Below are positions 1 through 7,964 of a stretch of DNA of 64,000 bases, piece after piece. Made by a program: the position numbers and the translations under genes. Below the pieces are notes generated by a model. The model saw only the letters and a list, made by a program, of their open reading frames with translations, was not told the DNA's origin and ran no database searches. The DNA is from Methylocapsa palsarum (GTDB lineage Bacteria; Pseudomonadota; Alphaproteobacteria; Rhizobiales; Beijerinckiaceae): positions 95,608 to 159,607 of the forward strand of contig NZ_FOSN01000010.1 of the NCBI RefSeq assembly GCF_900114285.1, written 5' to 3'. The first letter of the stretch is position 1, and every line of letters starts with the position of its first letter.

Positions 1-2382
1 CTGTCCGTCATCGCGTTTTTGACCCCGCCGCTGTTCTGGGGATGGCGCTTGCTCACGGCGCGGCGCCTCGAACGCGTCCCGGGCCGGATGTTATTATGGG
101 TCTGCGGCGCCGTCTTGTCGGCGGGCCTAGCGGCGTTTCTTCCCGCCACGTCGAAATGGCCGCTGCCGACCGGCCTTGGCGGCGTGGTCGGCGACGTCAT
201 TCTCGCGCTTCCCAACCGTATCTTCGACGGTTTTGGAGCCGGCCTGCTGCTGGTGGCGGCGATCCTTGCCGCCGGGGCGATCCTGTCGCTCACCGCCAGC
301 ATAGGGCTTCGCGACGCCGACAGCGATGACGGCATGGCGGAGGACGATGCGGACGACCGAGGCTATGATCACAAGGCCGCGCGCCGCGGCGCGCCCGCTG
401 AAGATGACGATCTCGCCGGCGCTCCCGGCCTTTCCCTCATGTCGCTTGGCGCTCTGATTCACGCCTGGCTCAGCCTGAAGGCCGCGATCAGCCGGCGGCT
501 CGCGCGTCTTCGCGCGCAACCGGAAGAGCGCATGCGCGAGGATTGGGGAGTCCGTTCCTCCGCGCCGGAGGATGACTTCGAGCGGCCGATCGATCTTGCG
601 GACGCTCCCCTGCACTGGCCCGAGCTCGAGCCGGCCGACGTCGTTTTCGACGCCAGCGCCTACGCCCCGCCGGCCGCCCGCGCGGCGGCGCAGTCCCGTC
701 AGCTCGCCGAACCGACGTTCGCCGCGCCGGCGGCCGAGAGCCGCCGCGTGATCGCGGCCCCGCCGGCTGCGTTGAAGCCGGGCCTGCGCGCCCAGAAAGA
801 GGCGGCTTCCTCGTCCCAGAACCGCCCGTCGCGGCGCGAATACCGGCTGCCGCCGCTGCAGATGCTGGCCGAACCAAGAAAGCTGCCGCAGACAAAGGTT
901 TCGGAGGACGCCCTCAGCCAGAATGCGCGATTGCTTGAAGGGGTTCTCGAAGATTTCGGCGTCAAGGGCGAAATCATCAACGTCCGTCCCGGCCCGGTCG
1001 TGACGCTTTACGAACTCGAACCCGCGCCCGGCATCAAATCGTCGCGGGTGATCGGCCTCGCCGACGACATCGCCCGGTCGATGTCGGCGATCTCGGCCCG
1101 CGTCGCTGTCGTGCAGGGCCGCAACGCCATCGGCATCGAACTGCCGAACCAGCGCCGCGAGACGGTCTACCTTCGCGAATTGCTCGGCTCCGCCGATTTC
1201 GAACAGAGCAACCACCGGCTCGCGATCGCGCTCGGCAAGAACATCGGCGGCGAGCCGATCATCGTCGATCTCGCCCGGATGCCGCATCTCCTCGTCGCGG
1301 GCACGACCGGCTCGGGCAAATCGGTCGCGATCAACACGATGATCCTCTCCCTGCTCTATCGCCTGCGGCCGGAGGAATGCCGCCTCATCATGGTCGATCC
1401 GAAGATGCTGGAATTGTCGGTCTACGACGGCATTCCGCATTTGCTGACCCCGGTCGTCACCGATCCGAAGAAGGCGGTCGTCGCGCTGAAATGGGCGGTG
1501 CGCGAAATGGAGGACCGCTACAAGAAAATGTCGAAGCTCGGCGTCCGCAACATCGACGGCTTCAACGCCCGCGTCACCGAAGCCGCGGCCAAGGGCGAGA
1601 CCCTGATGCGCACCGTTCAGACCGGGTACGACCGCGAAACCGGCGAGGCGGTCTACGAACACGAACCGATGGACCTCGCGCCCCTGCCCTTCATCGTCGT
1701 GATCGTCGACGAGATGGCCGATCTGATGATGGTCGCGGGCAAGGACATCGAAGGCGCCATCCAGCGGCTCGCGCAAATGGCGCGCGCGGCGGGCATTCAT
1801 CTCATCATGGCGACGCAACGGCCCTCTGTCGACGTCATCACCGGCACGATCAAGGCGAATTTCCCGACGAGAATCTCGTTCCAGGTCACGTCCAAGATCG
1901 ACAGCCGCACGATTTTAGGGGAACAGGGCGCCGAACAGCTGCTCGGCCAGGGCGACATGCTCCACATGGCGGGAGGCGGCCGCATTTCGCGCGTGCACGG
2001 GCCGTTCGTCGCCGACGAGGAGGTCGAAAAGGTGGTCGCCCATCTGAAAGCCCAGGGGCAGCCGGAATATCTCGACGCCATCACCATGGAGGACGATTTC
2101 GCCGAGGGCGAGGGCGCCGAGGGCCCCGCGCCCGGAAGCATGGACGCCGAGGAGGCGGGCGACCTTTACGACCGCGCCGTCGCCATCGTGCTGCGCGACC
2201 GCAAATGCTCGACGAGCTATATCCAGCGCCGCCTGTCCGTCGGCTACAACAAGGCCGCCTCGCTGGTCGAGCGGATGGAAAAGGAAGGCGTCGTCGGCGC
2301 CCCGAACCATTCCGGCAAACGAACGATCCTCGTCGGCGGCGGGATCGACCGCGGGGCCTTCGACCTCGCCGCGGAGGGATGA
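1..2382 (+). CDS. ftsK: DNA translocase FtsK (5' end outside window)
   Basis: FtsK is a septum-anchored, ATP-driven dsDNA pump that clears chromosome termini at division and activates XerCD at dif. The frame is open from base 1, so the start and most of the N-terminal membrane domain lie upstream; the remaining N-terminus still shows hydrophobic helices. An acidic, proline/alanine-rich linker follows (about residues 100-290), then the RecA-like motor with the Walker A motif GTTGSGKS and Walker B region [10 protein letters not shown], and a C-terminal winged-helix gamma domain that recognises KOPS (about residues 720-780). The stop overlaps the start of the next gene (ATGA). The lolA and xthA genes further downstream match the usual alphaproteobacterial order. 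Confidence 0.96.
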   Translation: MSVIAFLTPPLFWGWRLLTARRLERVPGRMLLWVCGAVLSAGLAAFLPATSKWPLPTGLGGVVGDVILALPNRIFDGFGAGLLLVAAILAAGAILSLTASIGLRDADSDDGMAEDDADDRGYDHKAARRGAPAEDDDLAGAPGLSLMSLGALIHAWLSLKAAISRRLARLRAQPEERMREDWGVRSSAPEDDFERPIDLADAPLHWPELEPADVVFDASAYAPPAARAAAQSRQLAEPTFAAPAAESRRVIAAPPAALKPGLRAQKEAASSSQNRPSRREYRLPPLQMLAEPRKLPQTKVSEDALSQNARLLEGVLEDFGVKGEIINVRPGPVVTLYELEPAPGIKSSRVIGLADDIARSMSAISARVAVVQGRNAIGIELPNQRRETVYLRELLGSADFEQSNHRLAIALGKNIGGEPIIVDLARMPHLLVAGTTGSGKSVAINTMILSLLYRLRPEECRLIMVDPKMLELSVYDGIPHLLTPVVTDPKKAVVALKWAVREMEDRYKKMSKLGVRNIDGFNARVTEAAAKGETLMRTVQTGYDRETGEAVYEHEPMDLAPLPFIVVIVDEMADLMMVAGKDIEGAIQRLAQMARAAGIHLIMATQRPSVDVITGTIKANFPTRISFQVTSKIDSRTILGEQGAEQLLGQGDMLHMAGGGRISRVHGPFVADEEVEKVVAHLKAQGQPEYLDAITMEDDFAEGEGAEGPAPGSMDAEEAGDLYDRAVAIVLRDRKCSTSYIQRRLSVGYNKAASLVERMEKEGVVGAPNHSGKRTILVGGGIDRGAFDLAAEG

Positions 2383-3509
2383 TTTCGCGCGATCGCACGG
2401 ATCTCGTTCGCGCTTATGTTCATGCTCCGGTTTCGGCGTTCGCGCCGCGCGGCATCGTCCCGCCAAATACTTCGGCTCGAGAGATGGAGCTTCTGGTGGA
2501 GCGGGCGCAAGAACTCTTGCACAAATGGAATGAGCGGGCGGAGCGGCTCCATCCCTGTATGGAGATCACCGGCGAAGGCGGCCTGATGCTTGGCGCCGGG
2601 ACGATGCTCGGCGAGATCTGGCGGGACGAATACGGGCGCCCTCGCCTCGCCATCGACGGTGCGCGGACTGGCGCGCTGCTCGCGAGCGCCTTTGAAAGGC
2701 CGGTCGCGGCTGACGGTCTCGCCAAGTTGCAGCGTGCCGCCGTGCTTTGGAACGAGGACGAAAAAGCGCTCGCCCATATTCATCTGGCGCACATCGGTCT
2801 TCCACCCTGCGACGAGGCCGCGGCTTTGCGCCTCTTCATCGCCGACGCGCTTTTGACCGCTGGCGCCTCGCCCCAAACCTTGATCGAAGCGCAAAACCTT
2901 GCGCCCCATTTTGCGAAATTCAACATCGATCAGCCGCGCGTGCCTGCGGGCAATGGGCGCGAAAGCGGCCAATGGGCGGGCGAAGATGCGGGCCCCGCGC
3001 CGGCCGCGTTCCGCAGCCGCAGAGAGAGGGGCGGGCGCAGGGGAAGCGGCGGGTTTCACGCAATCCATGAATTTCTGGACTGGCTGCGCGGAAAAAGCAA
3101 CGAATCCGCCCAGGAAGACAAATCGTCCGAGCTCCAGCCGGCTCTTTCCCCGACGGATTCGATTAGCGGACCGGTCCCAGAACAACACGTTTCGTCCCCG
3201 AAGCCGTCCGACTTCGTTGGTCAGGACTTCGGCAAATTGGGAGTTGGTATCGAAAAACCGCAACTCGGCATTCGAGAATTCGACTCACATGCGGCGGAAA
3301 GGATGATCGAGCGCGGCATATCAATAAATGATATGCACGATACCGTGGATCGTCCGTTGATTGTCCTCCAACAGACTCGCGGGAGAGTATATTACCTTTC
3401 GGACAATGTCGCCGTCGTACTTAACCCAAAAGGGCGGGTTATAACAACCTATTCTGCGTCCGACTTCGACGCAAAAGTCAAGGCGTTGTTAGGCCATATA
3501 CACAAATAG
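2379..3509 (+). CDS. Polymorphic-toxin-like protein: conserved pre-toxin domain plus C-terminal BECR/DUF4258-like nuclease
   Basis: A 376-residue protein whose ATG overlaps the ftsK stop (ATGA), suggesting translational coupling. Residues 1-180 form an alpha-helical domain I do not recognise. It ends in the junction motif [11 protein letters not shown] (181-191) followed by xGQWA, which resembles linkers of phage-derived (MuF-type) polymorphic toxins. After a low-complexity linker comes a C-terminal module (about 295-376) with [13 protein letters not shown] (301-313) and GRVITTY (352-358). This arrangement resembles DUF4258 and other barnase/EndoU/colicin-E5/RelE-fold RNases. A small immunity-like gene follows 11 bp downstream. 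No signal peptide or secretion domain is visible, so the export route is unknown. Nuclease function is inferred from motif pattern and context only. The upstream residues of the longer open frame (from 1377) are ftsK read out of frame. Confidence 0.65.
   Translation: MISRDRTDLVRAYVHAPVSAFAPRGIVPPNTSAREMELLVERAQELLHKWNERAERLHPCMEITGEGGLMLGAGTMLGEIWRDEYGRPRLAIDGARTGALLASAFERPVAADGLAKLQRAAVLWNEDEKALAHIHLAHIGLPPCDEAAALRLFIADALLTAGASPQTLIEAQNLAPHFAKFNIDQPRVPAGNGRESGQWAGEDAGPAPAAFRSRRERGGRRGSGGFHAIHEFLDWLRGKSNESAQEDKSSELQPALSPTDSISGPVPEQHVSSPKPSDFVGQDFGKLGVGIEKPQLGIREFDSHAAERMIERGISINDMHDTVDRPLIVLQQTRGRVYYLSDNVAVVLNPKGRVITTYSASDFDAKVKALLGHIHK
2636..3091 (+). repeat. Pre-toxin repeat, copy 1 (intact)
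   Basis: About 456 bp coding the conserved part of the toxin gene, from RPRLAIDGA through HEFLDWLRG. The same sequence recurs at 3849-4303 with roughly 85-90% identity by eye, and a short piece recurs at 4955-5041. Downstream of each copy the sequence diverges, which is the pattern expected of exchangeable toxin tips. Confidence 0.85.
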
Positions 3510-3520
3510 AGGACAATAAT

Positions 3521-3799
3521 ATGAATAACACCGAGGAGACAACCAAGCGAATCCGAACCATCCTGCTGAAAGACTGGGATCCGCTAGGAGTTGGCGATAA
3601 CCCAAACTTGGCTGACGAATATGACGCATACATTCCCAGCGTGTTGGCCCTCCTTGGCAATCATTGCACGGTCGATGAGTTGGAGCGCCATCTCCTTGGC
3701 GTCGAGGCAAGCTGGGAATTAGCGCCCGATTCGACGGCGGCGCAGACGGCAAGGAAGATCTTCGATACCTTGCAGGAATGCCAGGATCGGGACGCATAA
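3521..3799 (+). CDS. Probable immunity protein 1 (DUF1871-like)
   Basis: A 92-residue acidic, all-helical-looking protein starting 11 bp after the toxin stop, with GAGGA at a suitable distance before the ATG. The motif W19-D-P-L-G-V-G followed by D32-E-Y-D resembles DUF1871-type small proteins, a family often found beside toxins. A homologue with the same W-D-P and D-E-Y-D motifs (4686-4937) follows the second toxin cassette, which supports a toxin/immunity pairing. Binding and neutralisation of the upstream nuclease is inferred, not shown. No signal peptide, so it should act in the cytoplasm. Confidence 0.6.
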   Translation: MNNTEETTKRIRTILLKDWDPLGVGDNPNLADEYDAYIPSVLALLGNHCTVDELERHLLGVEASWELAPDSTAAQTARKIFDTLQECQDRDA

Positions 3800-3848
3800 C
3801 CAGTAGCTGACGGTTGCGGCAAGACAGGCGGCGACGAGAAAATTGGTC

Positions 3849-4303
3849 GCGCCCCCGCCTCGCCATCGACGGCGCGGGGACCGGCGCGCTGCTCGCCAGC
3901 GCCTTTGAAAGGCCGGTCGCGGCTGACGGTCTCGCCAAGATGCGGCGTGCCGCCGCGCTTTGGAACGAGGACGAAAAAGCGCTCGCCCATATTCATCTGG
4001 CGCACATCGGTCTTCCGCCCTGCGACCAGACTGCGGCTTTGCGCCTCTTCGTCGCCGACGCGCTTTTGGCCGCCGGCGCCTTTTGCCGCAAACCCTGATC
4101 GAAGCGCAATGTCTTGCGCCGCATTTTGCGAAATTCAACATCGATCAGCCGCGCGTCCCGGCGGGCAATGAGCGCGAAAGCGGCCGATGGGCGGGCGATG
4201 GCGCTCATACCGCATCAGCCGCGTTCCGTAGCCGTAGAGAAAGAGGCAGGCACAGAGGCGGCGGATTTCATGCGATCCATGAGTTTCTGGACTGGCTGCG
4301 CGG
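3849..4303 (+). repeat. Pre-toxin repeat, copy 2 (frameshifted)
   Basis: 455 bp matching copy 1 from the codons RPRLAIDGA to HEFLDWLRG. The main indel is at about 4081-4088 (copy 2 ccttttgccgcaaacc, copy 1 cctcgccccaaacc). Similarity resumes after the linker around the codons [10 protein letters not shown]. Confidence 0.8.
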
Positions 4304-4629
4304 CAGGGGCGCGGAGCCTTGGGACGAACATTCGCCAGAACCAAAATCAACAGCTCCCGCCGCCGAGCCGGGTCCGCAGGTCGCGGCCGAAGCCGTCCGA
4401 TTTCGTTGGTCAGGACTTTGTCAGATTGGGAACGGCGATCGACAAACCTGAAGTTGCTATATTAGCTTTTGACGAGCATGCGATCGATAGAGTCAATCAA
4501 AGGAACGTATCTTCTGCAATTATGGAAAGCACTATAGCTCAACCATTAATTGTCCTCCAGCAAACTCCGAACAAATACCTTTTTCTTTCCGATAGCGCTG
4601 GAGTTGTCATAACCAAAAATGTTTTATGA
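3849..4629 (+). pseudogene. Second toxin cassette, broken by two frameshifts
   Basis: This is a copy of the upstream toxin gene lacking its N-terminal ~85 codons. The first frame (RPRLAIDGA... to FCRKP, stop near 4098) is interrupted by a net +2 change at about 4081-4088 compared with copy 1. The middle part (LIEAQ...DQPRVPAG...HEFLDWLRG) lies in another frame. A second shift near 4375-4390 restores the first frame for [12 protein letters not shown] and the toxin tip. The tip (FDEHAIDRVNQRN ... QPLIVLQQT) is a divergent homologue of toxin 1 and ends early, at VVITKNVL, just before the position of GRVITTY. The tip is AT-rich compared with its surroundings. No start codon or ribosome site suits it. 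I read it as an orphan or donor cassette. Confidence 0.65.
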
Positions 4630-4685
4630 TTACAAAAAATTTTACGCAAATATTACATTATCGAATATGTTCATGGAGGCAAAAG

Positions 4686-4937
4686 ATGAATGAAAATAAT
4701 CAAACAAGACGCATCCGTGAGATACTTAGAAAATATTGGGATCCACTCGTTGTTGGAGACAATCCACATTTGCATGACGAATACGACGATATACTTTTTA
4801 AAATACTAACTATGTTAGATGCTAAATGCACAGCAGAACAATTAGAACGCTATCTCAAAACGATCGAAGAACGCTGGACTTCGTTTCCGGTTAAAGAGAC
4901 CTCTTTGGTCGTAAAGAACATCCTAGAAGGACTTTAG
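4686..4937 (+). CDS. Probable immunity protein 2 (DUF1871-like)
   Basis: An 83-residue protein homologous to the 3521 gene: W18-D-P-L-V-V-G-D-N-P and D31-E-Y-D are kept and the central helices diverge. The ATG at 4686 is preceded by GGAGG at 4675-4679 (6-nt spacing), so I prefer it to the upstream in-frame ATG at 4626. The coding sequence is AT-rich and intact although its cognate toxin cassette is broken. That fits an orphan immunity gene retained for protection against sibling strains (inference). Confidence 0.6.
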   Translation: MNENNQTRRIREILRKYWDPLVVGDNPHLHDEYDDILFKILTMLDAKCTAEQLERYLKTIEERWTSFPVKETSLVVKNILEGL

Positions 4938-4954
4938 TCGGACGGAATTTCGGT

Positions 4955-5041
4955 GCGCAATGTCTTGCGCCGCATTTTGCGAAATCCAACATCGATCAGC
5001 CGCGCGTCCCGGCGGGCAATGAGCGCGAAAGCGGCCGATGG
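4955..5041 (+). repeat. Pre-toxin repeat, copy 3 (87-bp fragment)
   Basis: 87 bp nearly identical to 4104-4190 (I see one mismatch, aaatcc versus aaattc), spanning the DQPRVPAG junction. It begins and ends abruptly and is followed by unrelated sequence (aacaatagacatg), so it looks like the scar of a cassette exchange or deletion. Confidence 0.8.
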
Positions 5042-5074
5042 AACAATAGACATGAAACTCAGGCTTAGGAATAG

Positions 5075-5281
5075 ATGAACGAGGTATTTTTGACTTTGGA
5101 GCAATACTCCGCAGCAAGGCGGAAGATAGAGAGTGTCTTCAATGTTGAAAGACAGCTTCCCGAACAGGTCTTCAAATCGCCGTACCGGTTCCATCTCTTG
5201 CGTGAGTTCGAATTCGCTATGGACGATCTCCTGGAAATCCTTCGCAAATCGCACTCGCCATTCGCCGCCGACACCTTTTAA
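5075..5281 (+). CDS. Small unknown protein in toxin/immunity locus (68 aa)
   Basis: I do not recognise this protein. It is 68 residues, charged and predicted helical, with no signal peptide or membrane segment. An AGG-rich stretch (aggcttagga, 5061-5070) lies before the ATG at 5075. It follows directly after the 87-bp pre-toxin fragment, where an immunity gene stands in the other two cassettes. It could be an orphan immunity protein or the N-terminal part of one. The next ORF is in another frame 46 bp downstream. Confidence 0.45.
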   Translation: MNEVFLTLEQYSAARRKIESVFNVERQLPEQVFKSPYRFHLLREFEFAMDDLLEILRKSHSPFAADTF

Positions 5282-5327
5282 GCGTGCTCGACCCGACCCG
5301 TTAACTTATTTCTACAAACATTACCAC

Positions 5328-5645
5328 ATGACCAGCGCTTTCTACTTCAAAGGAGATATGACAAAAAAGGAATACATAAGCCTGCGCTGGCGCAATCCAG
5401 GCAATGAGGTCGACGCAATCCAGTTCGGCGCCGAGGTAGAAGCCTATATTCCAAGTTCGCTGAGTTGGGCGATGTGGGGAGAAAGGTCACGGGAGATCGC
5501 GATGATCGGTCTCGACGATCCGGCGCTGGTCAAAGCTCTGATCGCGGACAAGGGCTGGTGGATGGACGCGGGGACGGCGTCAAACGAATTTGTCGGCATG
5601 CCCTTCATCGACCAAAAGGTAAAGAGAATGAGCCGGCCCGGCTAG
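5328..5645 (+). CDS. Unknown protein, candidate orphan immunity (105 aa)
   Basis: A 105-residue protein from the ATG at 5328. A second ATG at 5358 directly follows aaaggagat and would give 95 residues. Aromatic-rich segments (SLRWRNPGNEVD, WGERSREIAM, KGWWMDAG) suggest a compact alpha/beta protein; I recognise no family. It lies last in the toxin/immunity array, and its TAG stop shares its G with the first base of a 112-bp repeat element, so the original C-terminus may have been altered. A role as immunity protein is inferred only from position. Confidence 0.45.
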   Translation: MTSAFYFKGDMTKKEYISLRWRNPGNEVDAIQFGAEVEAYIPSSLSWAMWGERSREIAMIGLDDPALVKALIADKGWWMDAGTASNEFVGMPFIDQKVKRMSRPG

Positions 5646-5756
5646 AGCGCTTTCCGACCGCATGAAGTCATGCGATCGATCAGAAATCGCTCCAGATTTA
5701 AAGGCTTGAGCATAGTCTTGTCGATTGGATTGATTCACTCCGATCGGAATATGCTC
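5645..5756. repeat. 112-bp bimodular palindromic repeat, orientation B
   Basis: Two palindromic modules: GAGCGCTTTCCGacc...ATCAGAAATCGCTC and, after a linker (cagatttaaaggctt), GAGCATAGTC...GAATATGCTC. Its reverse complement matches the copies at 7853, 37661 and 45996. It abuts the stop codon of the preceding ORF. Confidence 0.85.
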
Positions 5757-5916
5757 CAGGCGTGGCCAGACCAAACGGCGCCGCTCACGCTGGTCAAGAG
5801 CGTCGCGCGGCCCTATGAGGGGATCGGGCGCCGCGGAACGCGAGGCCGGGCGTTTCGATAAGGCCAGATCGAAAAATCAAATCGCGACGGGTGCTGGATT
5901 GTTCAAGGCGGATTTC

Positions 5917-6657
5917 ATGACGGGGACGGCGGGCGTCTTTGGCGCGCTCTTTTTCACGATCGCGCTCATGATTGGGAGCGCACAGGCTGATCCCACGCCC
6001 GCCCCCACACCAGCCCCCGCTCCAGCCCCGGCCGCAACCAAACCGGCGGCCAAGCCAGCCGCCGCCCCGCCGGCCGCAAAGACCGTGACCGCCCCCAAGC
6101 CATTCGTTCCGATCGAGCCGCTGGTGGCGATCCAGAAAGCCAATTCCTATTTCAACGCCGCGACGACCATGGTCGGCGATTTCGTCCAGATCGGCGCCGA
6201 TGGCAAACGCACCGAAGGCAAGATCTTCGTCCAGCGGCCGGGACGGCTGCGCTTCGAATATGCGGCGCCAGCAACCCTCGAGATCGTCGCGGACGGCCTC
6301 TCCGTCGCGGTGCACGACCGCAAGACGGCGACAAAGGACATCTATTTCATCAGCCAGACGCCGCTGAAATTCCTCTTGAAAGATCACGTTGACCTCGCCA
6401 ACGACGTAAAGATCGTCGACGTCTCCAGCGACCCGAGCGCGGTCACGATCGTCGTCGAGGACAAGGCGACCTTCGGGGGCACCTCGCAGATCAAGCTCGT
6501 TTTCGATCCGGCGAAGTTCACGCTGAAGCAGTGGCAGGTCACCGATCCGCAAGGCTACGAGACCCTGATTTCGCTGTTCAATATCGATCTGACGAAGAAA
6601 CCCGACCCAAATCTCTTTCAAATCACCCAAGAGCGCATGCTGAACACGAACAATTGA
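5917..6657 (+). CDS. lolA: Outer-membrane lipoprotein carrier LolA family protein
   Basis: A periplasmic chaperone that ferries lipoproteins from LolCDE to the outer membrane. The ATG at 5917 gives 246 residues: a signal peptide (hydrophobic to about residue 22, cleavage near SAQA-D), a long Pro/Ala linker (residues 25-60), then the LolA beta-barrel fold with GDFVQIGADGKRTEGKIFVQRPGRLRFEY and a C-terminal F-x-I. The longer frame from 5815 has no obvious ribosome site and would bury the signal peptide. It sits between ftsK and xthA as in many alphaproteobacteria, here separated from ftsK by the toxin locus. Confidence 0.9.
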   Translation: MTGTAGVFGALFFTIALMIGSAQADPTPAPTPAPAPAPAATKPAAKPAAAPPAAKTVTAPKPFVPIEPLVAIQKANSYFNAATTMVGDFVQIGADGKRTEGKIFVQRPGRLRFEYAAPATLEIVADGLSVAVHDRKTATKDIYFISQTPLKFLLKDHVDLANDVKIVDVSSDPSAVTIVVEDKATFGGTSQIKLVFDPAKFTLKQWQVTDPQGYETLISLFNIDLTKKPDPNLFQITQERMLNTNN

Positions 6658-6658
6658 C

Positions 6659-6691
6659 CCTTTCCGGCCCGTCCCGGGGCCGGTGGAAAGG
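6659..6691 (+). terminator. Hairpin directly after lolA
   Basis: CCTTTCC/GGAAAGG plus GGCCC/GGGCC stem beginning 2 nt after the lolA stop. There is no following T-run, so it may stabilise the mRNA 3' end rather than terminate transcription. Confidence 0.45.
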
Positions 6692-6817
6692 TTGAAATCG
6701 GCTCGCGGCCATCCATTTTAGGGTCAGAGCGTTCCAACCGACCTCTGGCGTATGCCCCCCCGTTGCGCCGAGGTCAGGTTAAGCCGGCTCCCCCTCCCGG
6801 CGATGCGTCGCTCCATA

Positions 6818-6854
6818 GGCGTCCGGTTCTTAACGAGCCGGACGCCTTTTTTTT
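6818..6854 (+). terminator. Rho-independent terminator
   Basis: A perfect 9-bp GC-rich stem, GGCGTCCGG / CCGGACGCC (6818-6826 and 6838-6846), followed by eight T. It is 160 bp beyond lolA, so it ends either lolA readthrough or a separate small RNA. Confidence 0.85.
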
Positions 6855-7020
6855 CACGAAGCTTTTTTCGCGAAGCTTTTTCCCCGCAGCCTCCTTTGTT
6901 CCCGCAGCCTCCCGAGGAAACTCCCTCCCCAGGGGCCGCACTTTCTGTGGGCTTCGATCAATCGTCCTTGCGGCGCGCGCGCCGGCATGTTCAATCGCGA
7001 CCAGAATTGCGGAGCATGAA

Positions 7021-7836
7021 ATGCGTTTGACCCTGGCCACCTGGAACATCAACTCGGTCCGGCTGCGCATCAATCTCGTCGCGCGATTCCTGCGCGAAAA
7101 CGCCCCCGACGTTCTCTGCCTGCAGGAGACGAAATGCCGGGACGCCGAATTTCCCTTGGCGGAGTTCCACAAGCTCGGCTATTCCCATGTCGCCATCAAC
7201 GGGCAGAAAGGCTACCACGGCGTCGCCATCGCCTCGAAACTGCCGCTGTCGGAGATCGACCGGCGCTCGTTCTGCGACAAGGGCGACGCCCGCCACCTCG
7301 CCGCGACCCTGACGCCGCAAGGCGCAGGCGGACGCGCGATCGCGGTTCACAATTTTTATGTCCCGGCCGGAGGCGACGAGCCGGACCCCGAGCTCAATCC
7401 GAAATTCGCCCACAAGCTCGCCTTCCTCGATGAAATGCGGGATTGGATGAGCGCGGACAAGATCGCGGGCAAGGACGCCATCATGGCGGGCGATCTCAAT
7501 GTCGCGCCGCTCGAAACCGACGTCTGGAGCCATAAGGCGCTGCTCAAAGTGGTGAGCCACACGCCGGTCGAGGTCGAGAAACTCGGCCGCGTGCTCAAGT
7601 CCGGCCCCTGGATCGACGCGCTCCGGCATCACGTTCCGGCCGAAAAGAAACTTTATACGTGGTGGAGCTATCGATCGCCAGACTGGGCCAAGGCGGACAA
7701 GGGACGGCGGCTCGATCACGTCTGGGTCAGCGAAAGCCTGAAGCCGAACCTCGACGGAATGAGCGTCCTGCGCGAAAGCCGGGGCTGGGAGCGCCCTTCA
7801 GACCATGTTCCGGTCGTGGTTCACCTTTCGCTGTGA
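7021..7836 (+). CDS. xthA: Exodeoxyribonuclease III
   Basis: A class II AP endonuclease and 3'-5' exonuclease of base-excision repair. From the ATG at 7021 the protein is 271 residues, the normal length. The EEP-fold motifs are all present: TWNINSVR at the start, LCLQETK (metal-binding Glu), YHGVAI, GDLNVAP, and the C-terminal RLDHVWVS and SDHVPVV with the catalytic Asp/His. The in-frame extension to 6763 would cross the terminator and lacks domain similarity, so it is rejected. Confidence 0.95.
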   Translation: MRLTLATWNINSVRLRINLVARFLRENAPDVLCLQETKCRDAEFPLAEFHKLGYSHVAINGQKGYHGVAIASKLPLSEIDRRSFCDKGDARHLAATLTPQGAGGRAIAVHNFYVPAGGDEPDPELNPKFAHKLAFLDEMRDWMSADKIAGKDAIMAGDLNVAPLETDVWSHKALLKVVSHTPVEVEKLGRVLKSGPWIDALRHHVPAEKKLYTWWSYRSPDWAKADKGRRLDHVWVSESLKPNLDGMSVLRESRGWERPSDHVPVVVHLSL

Positions 7837-7852
7837 GCGTCCCTGACATTTA

Positions 7853-7964
7853 GAGCATATTCCGATTGGATTGAATCAATCCAATCTACAAGAATATGCT
7901 CAAGCCTTTGTTTTTGGAGCGATTTCTGATCGATCACATGATTTCATGCGATCGGAAAGCGCTC
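7853..7964. repeat. 112-bp bimodular palindromic repeat, orientation A
   Basis: GAGCATATTC...GAATATGCTC, linker aagcctttgtttttg, then GAGCGATTTC...GAAAGCGCTC. It lies between xthA and a minus-strand gene and supplies the last codons of the latter. Confidence 0.9.

Larger units (their letters stand above)
6658..7020. other. 363-bp intergenic region with structured elements
   Basis: No protein gene is visible. It holds the hairpin after lolA, a strong 15-bp hairpin at 6736-6780 (AACC-GACCTC-GGCG arm against CGCC-GAGGTC-GGTT, with one bulge on each side and a C-rich loop), an intrinsic terminator at 6818-6854, and a short direct repeat (cgaagctttttt / cgaagcttttt) at about 6857-6884. A small transcript ending at the terminator is possible. 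The rest should contain the xthA promoter. Confidence 0.5.

Noticed and set aside
1377..2378. Long N-terminal extension of the toxin gene frame
   Set aside because: It is ftsK read in another frame (Arg/Gly/His-rich); the toxin homology begins only after 2379.
2379..5645. Complete prophage or integrated element
   Set aside because: No integrase, att sites, structural or portal genes; only the junction motif hints at phage ancestry.
6690..6854. 6S RNA (ssrS) candidate
   Set aside because: The length is right, but I could not fold a closing stem with a central bubble; only the internal hairpin and terminator are solid.
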